The notes under the pieces were generated by a model, which was not told where the DNA came from, ran no database searches, and was given only the letters and a program-made list of their open reading frames with translations. A stretch of 9,148 nucleotides of DNA, from positions 1-9,148 of the forward strand of contig CAMLRI010000047.1 in NCBI GenBank assembly GCA_946482385.1, written 5' to 3'. Of this stretch, positions 1-6,967 are shown piece by piece (within the stretch, counting starts at the first letter, position 1; every line of letters starts with the position of its first letter). The DNA is from an uncultured Cellvibrio sp. Lineage in GTDB: Bacteria > Pseudomonadota > Gammaproteobacteria > Pseudomonadales > Cellvibrionaceae. Made by a program: the position numbers and the translations under genes.

Positions 1-767
1 GCACCGAGGGCGAAAAACGCAACCTCAAACTTGAATTAAAAGTGCTGGCCGATGTGGGCATGCTGGGTTTGCCCAATGCCGGTAAATCCAGTTTTATCCG
101 CGCGGTCAGCTCCGCCAAGCCCAAGGTGGCGGATTATCCTTTTACTACCCTGGTGCCCAACCTGGGTGTGGTTAAAGTGCAGCAGCACCGCAGCTTTGTC
201 ATCGCCGATATCCCCGGTTTGATCGAAGGCGCCGCCGAAGGTGCCGGCCTGGGTGTGCGCTTCCTCAAACACTTAACCCGCTGCCGGTTATTGCTGCACA
301 CAGTGGATGTGGCGCCAATGGACGAATCCGATCCGGTGGAAAATGTAAAAGTCATCGCCCACGAGTTGGAAAAGTTCAGTCCAACCTTGGCGAGCCGCGA
401 TCGCTGGTTGCTGTTAAACAAGGTCGACTTGCTCGACCCCGAAGAGGCAGACGAGCGCTGCAATGCTATCGTCAAAGCGCTTAACTGGCAGGGGCCGGTC
501 TTCCGTATTTCCGCCCTGCAGCGCGAAGGCACTGCTGAGCTGAGCGGCAAAATCATGGACCACCTCGAAGCCATCTGGGAAGAAGAGCGCGAAAATCCCG
601 AAGCGCGCGCATTGGAATTGGAGCGTCAAAACCAAATGGCAGCCGAAGCGCGTGAGCGTATTGAAGAGCTGCGCGAGGCGCGTCGCCAGGCGCGTTTGGC
701 GGCGGGTGAAGATGACGACTTCAACGAAGATGATTACGATGTGGAAGTTATTTACGTTAATTATTAA
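1..767 (+). CDS. obg: Obg/CgtA ribosome-assembly GTPase, 5'-truncated by window edge
   Basis: Obg is an essential GTPase that binds the 50S subunit precursor and links ribosome maturation to the stringent response. The first full codon is at base 3, and 254 codons plus the TAA stop are present. The glycine-rich N-terminal Obg fold lies mostly outside the window; its last strand ([13 protein letters not shown]) opens the sequence. The G domain is complete: P-loop GLPNAGKS at 66-89, switch I with [15 protein letters not shown]3 [10 protein letters not shown]4 NKVD and G5 SALQREGT. After it come a basic, Arg/Glu-rich helix and a very acidic tail ([13 protein letters not shown]), as in proteobacterial Obg. 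The GTG at 42 falls inside the conserved domain and is not the start. proB follows 53 bases downstream, the order known from pseudomonads (rplU-rpmA-obg-proB). Identification is secure; only the N-terminal part is unseen. Confidence 0.97.
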   Translation, partial: TEGEKRNLKLELKVLADVGMLGLPNAGKSSFIRAVSSAKPKVADYPFTTLVPNLGVVKVQQHRSFVIADIPGLIEGAAEGAGLGVRFLKHLTRCRLLLHTVDVAPMDESDPVENVKVIAHELEKFSPTLASRDRWLLLNKVDLLDPEEADERCNAIVKALNWQGPVFRISALQREGTAELSGKIMDHLEAIWEEERENPEARALELERQNQMAAEARERIEELREARRQARLAAGEDDDFNEDDYDVEVIYVNY

Positions 768-790
768 AAGTCATTTACGTCAATTATTAA
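745..790 (+). repeat. 23-bp tandem duplication spanning the obg stop codon
   Basis: Bases 745-767 and 768-790 are two abutting 23-base copies that match at 21 positions. Both differences are T-to-C transitions. The first copy encodes the last residues of Obg plus its TAA. The second lies just after the stop and repeats the TAA-bearing sequence in the obg-proB gap. This is seen directly; the likely origin is replication slippage or unequal exchange. Confidence 0.85.
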
Positions 791-802
791 TAAATTCATA
801 AC
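774..802 (+). promoter_or_regulatory. Weak candidate promoter for proB
   Basis: TTTACG at 774-779 and CATAAC at 797-802 are separated by 17 bases and each match the sigma-70 consensus at four of six positions. The gap is AT-rich and the -35-like hexamer lies inside the second copy of the 23-bp duplication. Transcription would begin about 12 bases before the proB ATG, leaving a very short leader. Readthrough from obg is at least as likely a source of proB mRNA. Confidence 0.2.
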
Positions 803-820
803 ACAGAGTGTGCGCTGTTC

Positions 821-1945
821 ATGAGTAAACGCGACCTGATTCCCCAGGCCAAGCGCTGGGTGGTAAAAATCGGCAGCGCCCTGCTGACCAACGATGGCAA
901 GGGTCTGGATGCTGTGGCCATTGCCGGTTGGGTAAAACAAATGGCGGAGTTGCGCCTGCGCGGTATTGAATTGGTGTTGGTGTCATCCGGTGCGGTGGCT
1001 GCGGGTATGCGCCGCCTCGGCTGGAATGCGCGCCCCACGGAAATTCACCAGCTGCAAGCCGCTGCCGCGGTTGGGCAGATGAGTTTGGTGCAAACCTACG
1101 AGGTGGAATTCCAGCGCTACGGCTTGCTCACCGCCCAGGTGTTGCTGGATCACGATGACCTCTCCTCCCGCGAGCGCTATTTAAATGCGCGCTCCACTCT
1201 GAAAACCCTGGTGGGTTTGAATGTGGTGCCGGTCATCAATGAAAACGACACTGTGGTGACTGACGAAATTCGCTTTGGCGACAACGACACTCTGGGTGCG
1301 CTGGTAGCCAATTTGCTCGATGCCGATTTGCTGGTGATTCTCACCGATCAAAAAGGCATGTACGACAGCGACCCGCGCAGCAATCCCGATGCACAATTGC
1401 TTAGCGAAATCGCCGCCGCCGATACGCGCCTGGAGCAAATGGCTGGCGGCAGCGGCGGCACCCTGGGGCGTGGCGGCATGATCACCAAGGTGCGTGCCGC
1501 GCGGGTAGCCGCGCGTTCCGGTGCCGACACAGTGATCGTTGGCGGCCGTATTGAAAATGCCCTGCTGCGCATTGCGGCGGGCGAAAACCTTGGCACTTTT
1601 TTGTGGGCCGACCAGCAGCCACAGGCGGCGCGCAAGCGCTGGATCTCTGGCCAGTTGCAAACCCGCGGCACCCTGGTAGTCGACGACGGCGCTGTGCGTG
1701 TACTGCGCGAACAGGGCAAAAGTTTATTGCCGGTGGGTGTTAGGGAAGTGCGCGGCGATTTCACCCGCGGCGATATGGTGATCTGTGTCGACCTGCAGGG
1801 GCACGAAGTGGCGCGCGGCCTGGTGAATTATCACGCGGAGGAAGCGCTAAAAATTATCGGCAAGCCCACCAGCCAGTTGATTGAGTTGCTGGGCTACGAA
1901 GGCGATAAGGAATTAATCCACCGCGATAATCTCGTACTTAACTAA
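821..1945 (+). CDS. proB: Glutamate 5-kinase (proline biosynthesis, first step)
   Basis: ProB phosphorylates L-glutamate with ATP to gamma-glutamyl phosphate, the committed step to proline, in the cytoplasm with ProA. The 374-residue product is close to the E. coli length (367). An amino-acid-kinase domain fills about residues 10-265: phosphate-binding VVKIGSALL (14-22), SSGAVAAG (55-62), the glutamate-site INEND (139-143), FGDNDTLGA (152-160), [13 protein letters not shown] (173-185) and GRGGMITK (216-223). A C-terminal PUA domain covers about residues 277-365. The ATG start places the first kinase strand at the expected distance from the N terminus, though only a weak AGAGTG-like ribosome site precedes it. 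In many bacteria the enzyme is feedback-inhibited by proline. It probably shares transcripts with obg and ends at the terminator just downstream. No proA is in the window. Confidence 0.97.
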   Translation: MSKRDLIPQAKRWVVKIGSALLTNDGKGLDAVAIAGWVKQMAELRLRGIELVLVSSGAVAAGMRRLGWNARPTEIHQLQAAAAVGQMSLVQTYEVEFQRYGLLTAQVLLDHDDLSSRERYLNARSTLKTLVGLNVVPVINENDTVVTDEIRFGDNDTLGALVANLLDADLLVILTDQKGMYDSDPRSNPDAQLLSEIAAADTRLEQMAGGSGGTLGRGGMITKVRAARVAARSGADTVIVGGRIENALLRIAAGENLGTFLWADQQPQAARKRWISGQLQTRGTLVVDDGAVRVLREQGKSLLPVGVREVRGDFTRGDMVICVDLQGHEVARGLVNYHAEEALKIIGKPTSQLIELLGYEGDKELIHRDNLVLN

Positions 1946-1961
1946 TTTATCCGTGTTAACC

Positions 1962-2003
1962 AAAAAGCCCGGCCAGCTGCAGTTGGCTGGGCTTTTTTAT
2001 TTT
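1962..2003 (+). terminator. Rho-independent terminator after proB
   Basis: Bases 1962-1975 pair with 1984-1997 over 14 positions, including one G-T wobble, around an 8-base loop (GCTGCAGT). The A-run at the 5' foot pairs with the T-run at the 3' foot, which continues into T-rich sequence to about 2003. It starts 17 bases after the proB stop and separates the obg-proB unit from the receptor gene. The A-rich 5' foot means it could also work for transcription from the opposite strand. Confidence 0.92.
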
Positions 2004-2030
2004 CTGGATTGTGGTCGAGCCATGGCCTGC

Positions 2031-2041
2031 GACAATTTGTC
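2031..2041 (+). promoter_or_regulatory. Small perfect palindrome in the receptor leader (possible operator)
   Basis: GACAATTTGTC is a perfect 5-base inverted repeat around one central base, 66 bases before the receptor start. It overlaps TTGTCA (2037-2042), which resembles a -35 hexamer, but I see no convincing -10 at the right distance. Downstream, AATCATTA (2061-2068) resembles half of a Fur box only. The site may be an operator or chance. Confidence 0.2.
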
Positions 2042-2106
2042 ACTGTTGGCCTGTTTTAAAAATCATTAATCTGCCTTGCATCAAAAACCAATCATCAGGG
2101 CGATCG

Positions 2107-4413
2107 ATGCTGTTTCCAACAAGAATACTGCTGGCCGTGGCGGGCGTTTCCCTGGCCCTGGCGGTGCAGGGGCACGAGCAGTCAGCGGCGAAAAAACGCA
2201 ACCAGGCGCCAGCGATAGAGGAAGTAAAAATCTGGGGGCAGGCGCGCAAAAGCACTAGCGCGGATTACACCAACCCCACCAGCCTGCTCACCCAGGAAGA
2301 TTTGGTCGCCATCAACGCTACCACCACCGAAGACCTGGTGAAATACGAGCCAAGCCTGGTAATTCGCAAGCGCTACATTGGCGATTCCAATGGCACCTTG
2401 GGTATGCGCGGCTCCAATATGTTTGCTACGCCTCGCTCTATGGTGTTTGCCGACGGTGCGCCCCTGCATTATTTATTGCAAACCCGCTGGAGCGGCGCAC
2501 CGCGCTGGACCATGGTGAGCGCCAGCGAAATTGCCCAAGTGGAAATTCTTTACGGCCCTTTTTCCGCTGAATACAGCGGCAATGCCATGGGGGGCGTGGT
2601 GTTAATTGAAACGGCAATTCCGCAGCAGCGTCAGTTGCATGTCGCTTTGGATTATTTTTCCCAAGAGGCGCAAGCCTATGGTTTTAATGAGCGCGTCAAT
2701 GGCCACAAAACCTTTATTTCGGCGGGCGATAAGTTTGGCGATCTCAGCTTGTACCTTTCTTACAATCGTTTGGAAAACGACAGTCAGCCGCAATCCTATT
2801 ACTATGATTATCGCACCCCGCCGGCCAATGGTGCCCTGGTGGTCAATGGCGCTTTGCTGGAGCAGGATGTGAATGGCAAGCCTGCTTATTATTTTGGTGA
2901 TACTGGCATCGAACAGGCAGTTACCGATAACTTCAAAATAAAAATGGGTTATGACCTGAATTCGCAGTGGTCGACCCTGCTGAATATCGCCTTCGAAGAT
3001 CGCAACACCTTGCGCGATTCGCCCAACAGTTATTTGCGCGATACGGATGGCGACACTCTATGGTCGGGCAATTTTGTGCAAGATGGCATTGGCATGAATG
3101 TACCAGCTGGCCGCTTGGGCGTCAGCGAGTTGGATCGCCAAAGTTTGTCTGTCGGCTGGCGGGTTAAGGGCCAGTTGAGTGAGCAAATACAGCTGGAAAC
3201 CAATATCAGCGATTTTCGAATTGTAAAAGACAACAGCCGCGCTTCCAGCCGCAACCCGCAAGATCCTTTATTTAACGGCAGCGGCCAAACGACCGATTAT
3301 GACGATACCGGCTGGCAAACCTTTGATGCCAAGTTGGTGCTAAATGACGTTGGCCTGGATGGTATGGAGTGGATTGCCGGTTTGCGCCGCGAAGCTTACG
3401 AATTGCATTTGGATCAATACAGTTCCGACAATTGGGCTCGCGGCGATAATGCGGCATACACCAGCCGCAGCGGCGGCGAAACCGCCATCAATGCCGCCTT
3501 TGTACAAATGAACTGGGATATAAATCCGCGCTGGGACATGGCCTTGGGTGGTCGCTATGAACACTGGCAAAGCCAAAACGGCTACTTCACCCGCAGCGCT
3601 GTGCCCAATCTATTGGTGGCGGTGGATGACAATTCCAGCAAGCAATTTTCCCCTAAATTTTCGCTAGGCTTTACCCCCGTTGAGCAATGGCTGTTGCGCT
3701 ATTCGCTAGCGCGCGCTTATCGCTTTCCTATCGTGGAAGAGTTATTTAGCCAAAGCCAGTCTTATTCCAATACGACAATACCTCGCCCGGATTTAAACCC
3801 GGAAAATGGATTGCATCACAACCTGATGCTGGAAAAACAATTTTCATCCGGCTATGCCCGCATCAACCTATTCAGTGAAACCATTGAGGATGCGATTGAA
3901 TCGCAAACGAATTATGCCACCCTGGTAACTACTTTTATGGCCGTGGACGAGGTGCAAACCGATGGTGTGGAACTGGTGCTGAATTACATCGGCCTGGTAT
4001 TACCCGAATTGGATATCCGTTTTAATCTGGCCTATACCAAGTCAATTATTGAAGATAACACTACGGCAGAAGGTGAAAATGCCAGTGTGTCTTTGGAGGG
4101 CAATGACTACCCGCGCATGCCGCGCTGGCGCAGTAATCTGATGCTTACCTATCACGCCAGCGATAAGTGGGATGTCAGCACCAGCCTGCAATACGCCGCT
4201 AAAAGTTTTGGTCGCTTGCAAAATGACGATACTGCCGAAAATGTGATGGGGGCACAGGATGGTTATACCCTGTGGGGCGCCAAAACCACCTACGATCTGA
4301 ATAACAATTTGGAGCTAAGCTTGGGGGTCGACAATATCAGCGACGAATTAAATTTCGTCGCCCACCCCTGGCCGCGCAGAACGGTTTTTGTGGGGTTGTC
4401 TTACCAGTACTAA
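2107..4413 (+). CDS. TonB-dependent outer-membrane receptor, probably iron chelate
   Basis: This is a gated 22-stranded beta-barrel type receptor that imports a ligand across the outer membrane using TonB-ExbBD energy. I chose the ATG at 2107 (768 residues) over the in-frame GTG at 2011. It has AGGG six bases upstream and starts directly with a signal peptide (MLFPTRILLAVAGVSLALAVQG, likely cleaved near residue 22), whereas the GTG would add 32 residues with no such role. A TonB-box-like IEEVKIW is at 37-43. The plug is at about 55-170, with GMRG (99-102) and the conserved YGPFSAEYSGNAMGGVV (149-165) before the barrel. The chain ends in an aromatic residue (SYQY), as expected for barrel assembly. 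Two adjacent stops close the gene. The following PepSY membrane protein suggests a siderophore or other ferric chelate as ligand, but the substrate is not readable. The receptor could also serve haem, another metal or a vitamin. Confidence 0.9.
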   Translation: MLFPTRILLAVAGVSLALAVQGHEQSAAKKRNQAPAIEEVKIWGQARKSTSADYTNPTSLLTQEDLVAINATTTEDLVKYEPSLVIRKRYIGDSNGTLGMRGSNMFATPRSMVFADGAPLHYLLQTRWSGAPRWTMVSASEIAQVEILYGPFSAEYSGNAMGGVVLIETAIPQQRQLHVALDYFSQEAQAYGFNERVNGHKTFISAGDKFGDLSLYLSYNRLENDSQPQSYYYDYRTPPANGALVVNGALLEQDVNGKPAYYFGDTGIEQAVTDNFKIKMGYDLNSQWSTLLNIAFEDRNTLRDSPNSYLRDTDGDTLWSGNFVQDGIGMNVPAGRLGVSELDRQSLSVGWRVKGQLSEQIQLETNISDFRIVKDNSRASSRNPQDPLFNGSGQTTDYDDTGWQTFDAKLVLNDVGLDGMEWIAGLRREAYELHLDQYSSDNWARGDNAAYTSRSGGETAINAAFVQMNWDINPRWDMALGGRYEHWQSQNGYFTRSAVPNLLVAVDDNSSKQFSPKFSLGFTPVEQWLLRYSLARAYRFPIVEELFSQSQSYSNTTIPRPDLNPENGLHHNLMLEKQFSSGYARINLFSETIEDAIESQTNYATLVTTFMAVDEVQTDGVELVLNYIGLVLPELDIRFNLAYTKSIIEDNTTAEGENASVSLEGNDYPRMPRWRSNLMLTYHASDKWDVSTSLQYAAKSFGRLQNDDTAENVMGAQDGYTLWGAKTTYDLNNNLELSLGVDNISDELNFVAHPWPRRTVFVGLSYQY

Positions 4414-4432
4414 TAGTGGAAATAAACGATTA

Positions 4433-4552
4433 AGTGAGCTTGTTGGCCGGAAATGGTTTTGAAACCCTCAAAAAAGGGATTTTTTGAGGGAGCCCCAGGG
4501 ATGGGTTTACGCGTTTTCAAAACCATTTCCGGTCAACAAGCGGGGTATCACT
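4433..4552 (+). repeat. Long nested palindrome between receptor and PepSY genes
   Basis: A 27-base arm at 4438-4464 is the reverse complement of 4515-4541, with a single G-T wobble (4446/4533). A further AGTGA (4433-4437) pairs with TCACT (4548-4552) across a 6-base bulge, GGGGTA (4542-4547). Inside the outer stem sits a second perfect hairpin, 4465-4475 with 4480-4490, around the loop GGGA. Bases 4491-4514 stay unpaired. The bulge holds the only ribosome-site-like G-run before the PepSY ATG at 4556. No target-site duplication flanks the element. It may be a cis-acting mRNA structure, a processing site, or a small palindromic or MITE-like insertion. The structure is seen directly; its role is unknown. 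Confidence 0.85.
4465..4490 (+). terminator. Inner hairpin, possible partial terminator or mRNA stabiliser
   Basis: CCCTCAAAAAA pairs perfectly with TTTTTTGAGGG around GGGA, 51 bases after the receptor stop. The T-run lies within the 3' arm rather than after it, so this is not a standard intrinsic terminator. A shorter alternative, CCC with GGG followed by ATTTTTT, would place a T-run correctly but has only three pairs. Partial termination or 3'-end protection of the receptor mRNA is possible. Confidence 0.3.
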
Positions 4553-4555
4553 GCT

Positions 4556-5833
4556 ATGCAAAATTATAAATCTCTCTACCGAACCATCTGGCGCTGGCAT
4601 TTTTATGCCGGCATTTTTTGTATTCCCTTGGTGATTATATTGTCGCTCACCGGGGCTATTTATTTATTCAAACCCTATTACGAACCATGGCAAGAATCTG
4701 CCTACCATGGTTTATCAACCGGCCAGCCATTGCTATCGCCCAATCAGCAAATTGCCGCCGCCCTGGCTGAGGTGCCCGGCGGTAAATTGCTCAGCTATCG
4801 CCTGCCGCAAGCTGCAGATGAAGCTGTGCAAATCAATGTACAAGCCGAGCAGCTGTGGCAGGTGTATGTAAATCCCTACACGGGCGATGTTATAGATAAG
4901 CAGGCCAGCAGCAATAAACTCATGAATATCGTTAAAACCATTCACGGTGAATTATTGCTGGGCAATGGGGGTTCCATTTTGGTGGAATTGGCCGCTTGTT
5001 GGGCCATAGTGTTAATCATAACCGGCGTGTATTTGTGGTGGCCGCGCACGGCTAGCGGTATGGCCGGTGTTATCTACCCACGCTTGCGCCAAGGCAGCCG
5101 CACTTTTTGGCGCGACCTGCACGCGGTTATCGGCATTTGGCTTTCGTCATTGGCATTATTTTTATTAATCACCGGCCTGCCATGGGCCCTGGTATGGGGT
5201 GGCGCCTTAAAAGAAGTACGCGCCCTGGATTTTTCCGCGCAACAGGACTGGAGCCAGGGCAGGGCCCAGGAACACCAACACTGGCGCGCCCAGGCCAGCG
5301 ATGTTTTTAATTTAACCCCGGAAGTGGTGGCGGCTGCGGGGCAGTTAAGGTTGGCACCGCCGGTGGAGTTAAGTGTGGCCAATGCGCATCATCAACTATG
5401 GAAGGCTTCATCGCAAAGTGCCAACCGCCCGTTGCGTGCCGATGCCTGGATTCGCAGCGATGGCCATATCGAAAAACAAAATACCTTTGCCGATAAAAAA
5501 TTACTCGACCGCGTTATAGGTATTGGTGTTGCCGCTCATGAGGGGCAATTGTTTGGTGTGTTTAATCTGGTGTTGGGCTTGCTCACCTGCGCAGGCTTAA
5601 TTTTCATCTGCATCAGCGGTTTTATTATGTGGCGCAAACGCAAACCCCATGGCACCTTGGGCGCACCCCCGCCACTGCCAACCCGCGCCGGGGTGGGAGT
5701 AGTGGCCATCACCTTTACCCTGGCACTGCTCTTGCCCCTGATGGGGATATCCTTGTTGGCATTACTGGCGCTGGAATTTTTTCTGTTGCGGCGGATTAAA
5801 CGTACAGCCCAGTGGTTGGGGTTGGTGGCATAG
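4556..5833 (+). CDS. PepSY-associated TM protein, putative siderophore/ferric reductase
   Basis: This inner-membrane protein (425 residues) belongs by architecture to the PepSY_TM family. The opening YRTIWRWHFYAGIF is the usual entry to TM1 (about 17-38). A periplasmic PepSY segment follows (about 60-115, ending VYVNPYTGDV), then KTIHGELLLGNGG (H130) into TM2 (139-162, ending VYLWWPR). FWRDLHAVIG (H189) leads into TM3 (191-214), and AAHEGQLFG (H328) leads into TM4 (about 334-359). A C-terminal hydrophobic hairpin spans 380-412. The helix-edge histidines H15, H130, H189 and H328 fit the haem-ligating pattern of FoxB-type siderophore reductases, which belong to this family; which of them bind haem here is inference. 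I chose the ATG at 4556, directly before TM1, over upstream TTG codons inside the palindrome. The ribosome site is poor (GGGG at 4542-4545, 10 bases away). The receptor gene upstream supports a role in releasing iron from an imported chelate. Confidence 0.82.
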   Translation: MQNYKSLYRTIWRWHFYAGIFCIPLVIILSLTGAIYLFKPYYEPWQESAYHGLSTGQPLLSPNQQIAAALAEVPGGKLLSYRLPQAADEAVQINVQAEQLWQVYVNPYTGDVIDKQASSNKLMNIVKTIHGELLLGNGGSILVELAACWAIVLIITGVYLWWPRTASGMAGVIYPRLRQGSRTFWRDLHAVIGIWLSSLALFLLITGLPWALVWGGALKEVRALDFSAQQDWSQGRAQEHQHWRAQASDVFNLTPEVVAAAGQLRLAPPVELSVANAHHQLWKASSQSANRPLRADAWIRSDGHIEKQNTFADKKLLDRVIGIGVAAHEGQLFGVFNLVLGLLTCAGLIFICISGFIMWRKRKPHGTLGAPPPLPTRAGVGVVAITFTLALLLPLMGISLLALLALEFFLLRRIKRTAQWLGLVA

Positions 5834-5882
5834 GGATGATAAACCCTATTGCGGAAGAGATTGCGTACTTAGGCGAAAAAGT

Positions 5883-5912
5883 GAAGTGAGCAATAATGAG
5901 GTGAGTAATAAA
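5883..5912 (+). repeat. 15-bp imperfect tandem repeat, two copies
   Basis: Bases 5883-5897 and 5898-5912 match at 12 of 15 positions and abut each other in the gap between the convergent PepSY and cydB genes. The second copy runs into the A-run that forms the T-tail of the cydAB terminator. No function is evident; it looks like a slippage product. Confidence 0.5.
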
Positions 5913-5938
5913 AAGGTGATTGCGTTGCCGCAATCACC
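5909..5938 (-). terminator. Rho-independent terminator of cydAB
   Basis: Read on the minus strand, GGTGATTGCG and CGCAATCACC form a perfect 10-base stem (5915-5924 with 5929-5938) around a 4-base loop. A TTTTT run (5914-5910) follows directly. It begins 10 bases past the cydB stop. There is no T-run on the plus-strand side, so it should stop cydAB transcription but is not an efficient terminator for the PepSY gene. Confidence 0.92.
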
Positions 5939-5947
5939 CGGCAGGAT

Positions 5948-6967
5948 TTAGTAATACTTCAACTGCGTCGCCTTGCCCCAAAACACGCGATAAGAAAAAA
6001 TGGTGTACAGAATAATGGTTGGCAGTACTACTGCGGCGCCGTACAAAATAAATTGCAGCGATTCCGGGGCGCTGGCGGCTTGCCAGATGTCGAGTTTGCC
6101 GGGTACTACATAGGGGAAGAAGCTGTAGGCCAGGCCGATAAAACTCAACAGGAAAACCAGGGCGGCGGCGGCAAAGGGAATCCAGCAGCCTAGATCATTG
6201 CTATAGGGAAAGCGGCGCAGGTAAAGGTCGACGATAAACAGCAACACAAAACAAAACACCGGAATAACCATCAGCAAAATCACCAGCGGGTTGCCAAACC
6301 ATTTTTGGTAAATGCTATCGCTTACCAGCGGGTTGACAATAGAAACGGCCACTAACCCCAGTCCCATTAACCAGGCGCAATAGCGCGTCCAGCGGGCGGC
6401 GCGCGCCTGCAATTCGCCTTCGGTTTTCATCACCAGCCAGGCGGCACCAATAAAGGTGTAGCCTGCGGTTACGCAAATGGCGCTGAGTGCAGCAAAGGCG
6501 TGGGCCGCCCAGCCTTGTTCAAAACCCATCACATAAAGGCCGAGCATATAACCTTGCGCTAGGCTGGCGAGCAGCGAGCCGGCTTTAAAGACCTTGTCCC
6601 ATAAATTTTTATGATCGGCGGGCGCTTTAGCGCGGAAGTCGAAGGCGACGCCGCGCAAAATCAACCCTGCCAGCATCAGCGTAACCGGTAGGTATAGGTG
6701 AAATAAAATCACGCTGTGGGCGCTGGGAAATGCAATCAGCAAAATGCCAATACCTAGCACCAGCCAGGTTTCGTTGGCATCCCAAAAGGGGCCGATACTG
6801 GCGATCATGGTGTCGCGCTGCGACTCTGAGTTGGCGGGCAATAAAATGCCTACGCCCAAATCATAACCATCGAGAATGGCGTAGATAAAAAAGGCCAGCC
6901 CCATTAAGCCAATAAAAATCACGGGCAGCCAAAATGCCTGGCCGCTGACTTGTGTTAATTCATGCAT
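5948..6967 (-). CDS. cydB: Cytochrome bd-type quinol oxidase subunit II
   Basis: CydB is the haem-free partner of CydA in the inner-membrane oxidase that reduces O2 to water with quinol electrons. The 339 residues form about eight to nine membrane helices. Family marks are ILDGYDLGVGILLP (31-44), IGPFWDANETWLVLG (58-72), ILRGVAFDFR (103-112), GYTFIGAAWLVMKTEG (169-184) and SFFPYVVPG (282-290). The NETW and FDFR forms and the length resemble the CioB branch (about 335 residues) more than the 379-residue E. coli CydB. The ATG at 6967 overlaps the end of cydA by 8 bases and has a strong GAGGAG (6980-6975 on the minus strand) seven bases upstream, so translation is probably coupled. No short hydrophobic CydX-like frame follows before the terminator, as is usual for CIO-type operons. 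Confidence 0.95.
   Translation of the reverse strand: MHELTQVSGQAFWLPVIFIGLMGLAFFIYAILDGYDLGVGILLPANSESQRDTMIASIGPFWDANETWLVLGIGILLIAFPSAHSVILFHLYLPVTLMLAGLILRGVAFDFRAKAPADHKNLWDKVFKAGSLLASLAQGYMLGLYVMGFEQGWAAHAFAALSAICVTAGYTFIGAAWLVMKTEGELQARAARWTRYCAWLMGLGLVAVSIVNPLVSDSIYQKWFGNPLVILLMVIPVFCFVLLFIVDLYLRRFPYSNDLGCWIPFAAAALVFLLSFIGLAYSFFPYVVPGKLDIWQAASAPESLQFILYGAAVVLPTIILYTIFSYRVFWGKATQLKYY

Noticed and set aside
1181..1764. Long open frames on the minus strand inside proB
   Set aside because: They are shadow frames of a clearly coding GC-biased gene, with no family resemblance and no ribosome sites.
2051..2072. Fur box upstream of the receptor
   Set aside because: Only AATCATTA resembles half of the 19-base Fur consensus; the other half matches poorly. 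The evidence is too weak to call.
2011..2106. Longer receptor from the GTG at 2011
   Set aside because: The extra 32 residues would bury the signal peptide and contain no conserved feature. The ATG at 2107 has AGGG at good spacing and a normal signal sequence right after it.
4438..4541. Palindrome as an integron attC site
   Set aside because: The overall fold is similar, but the ends do not match the GTTRRRY and RYYYAAC core sites (GTTGGCC and GGTCAAC fail), and there is no cassette gene or integrase.
4484..4555. PepSY protein starting at the TTG in the inner hairpin
   Set aside because: It would add 24 residues made of palindrome sequence before TM1. The ATG at 4556 gives the normal family N terminus.
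5836..5889. A 17-codon frame (MINPIAEEIAYLGEKVK) starting two bases after the PepSY stop
   Set aside because: It is short, has no clear ribosome site of its own and no recognisable motif. Part of it overlaps the 15-bp tandem repeat, so chance is the simpler reading.
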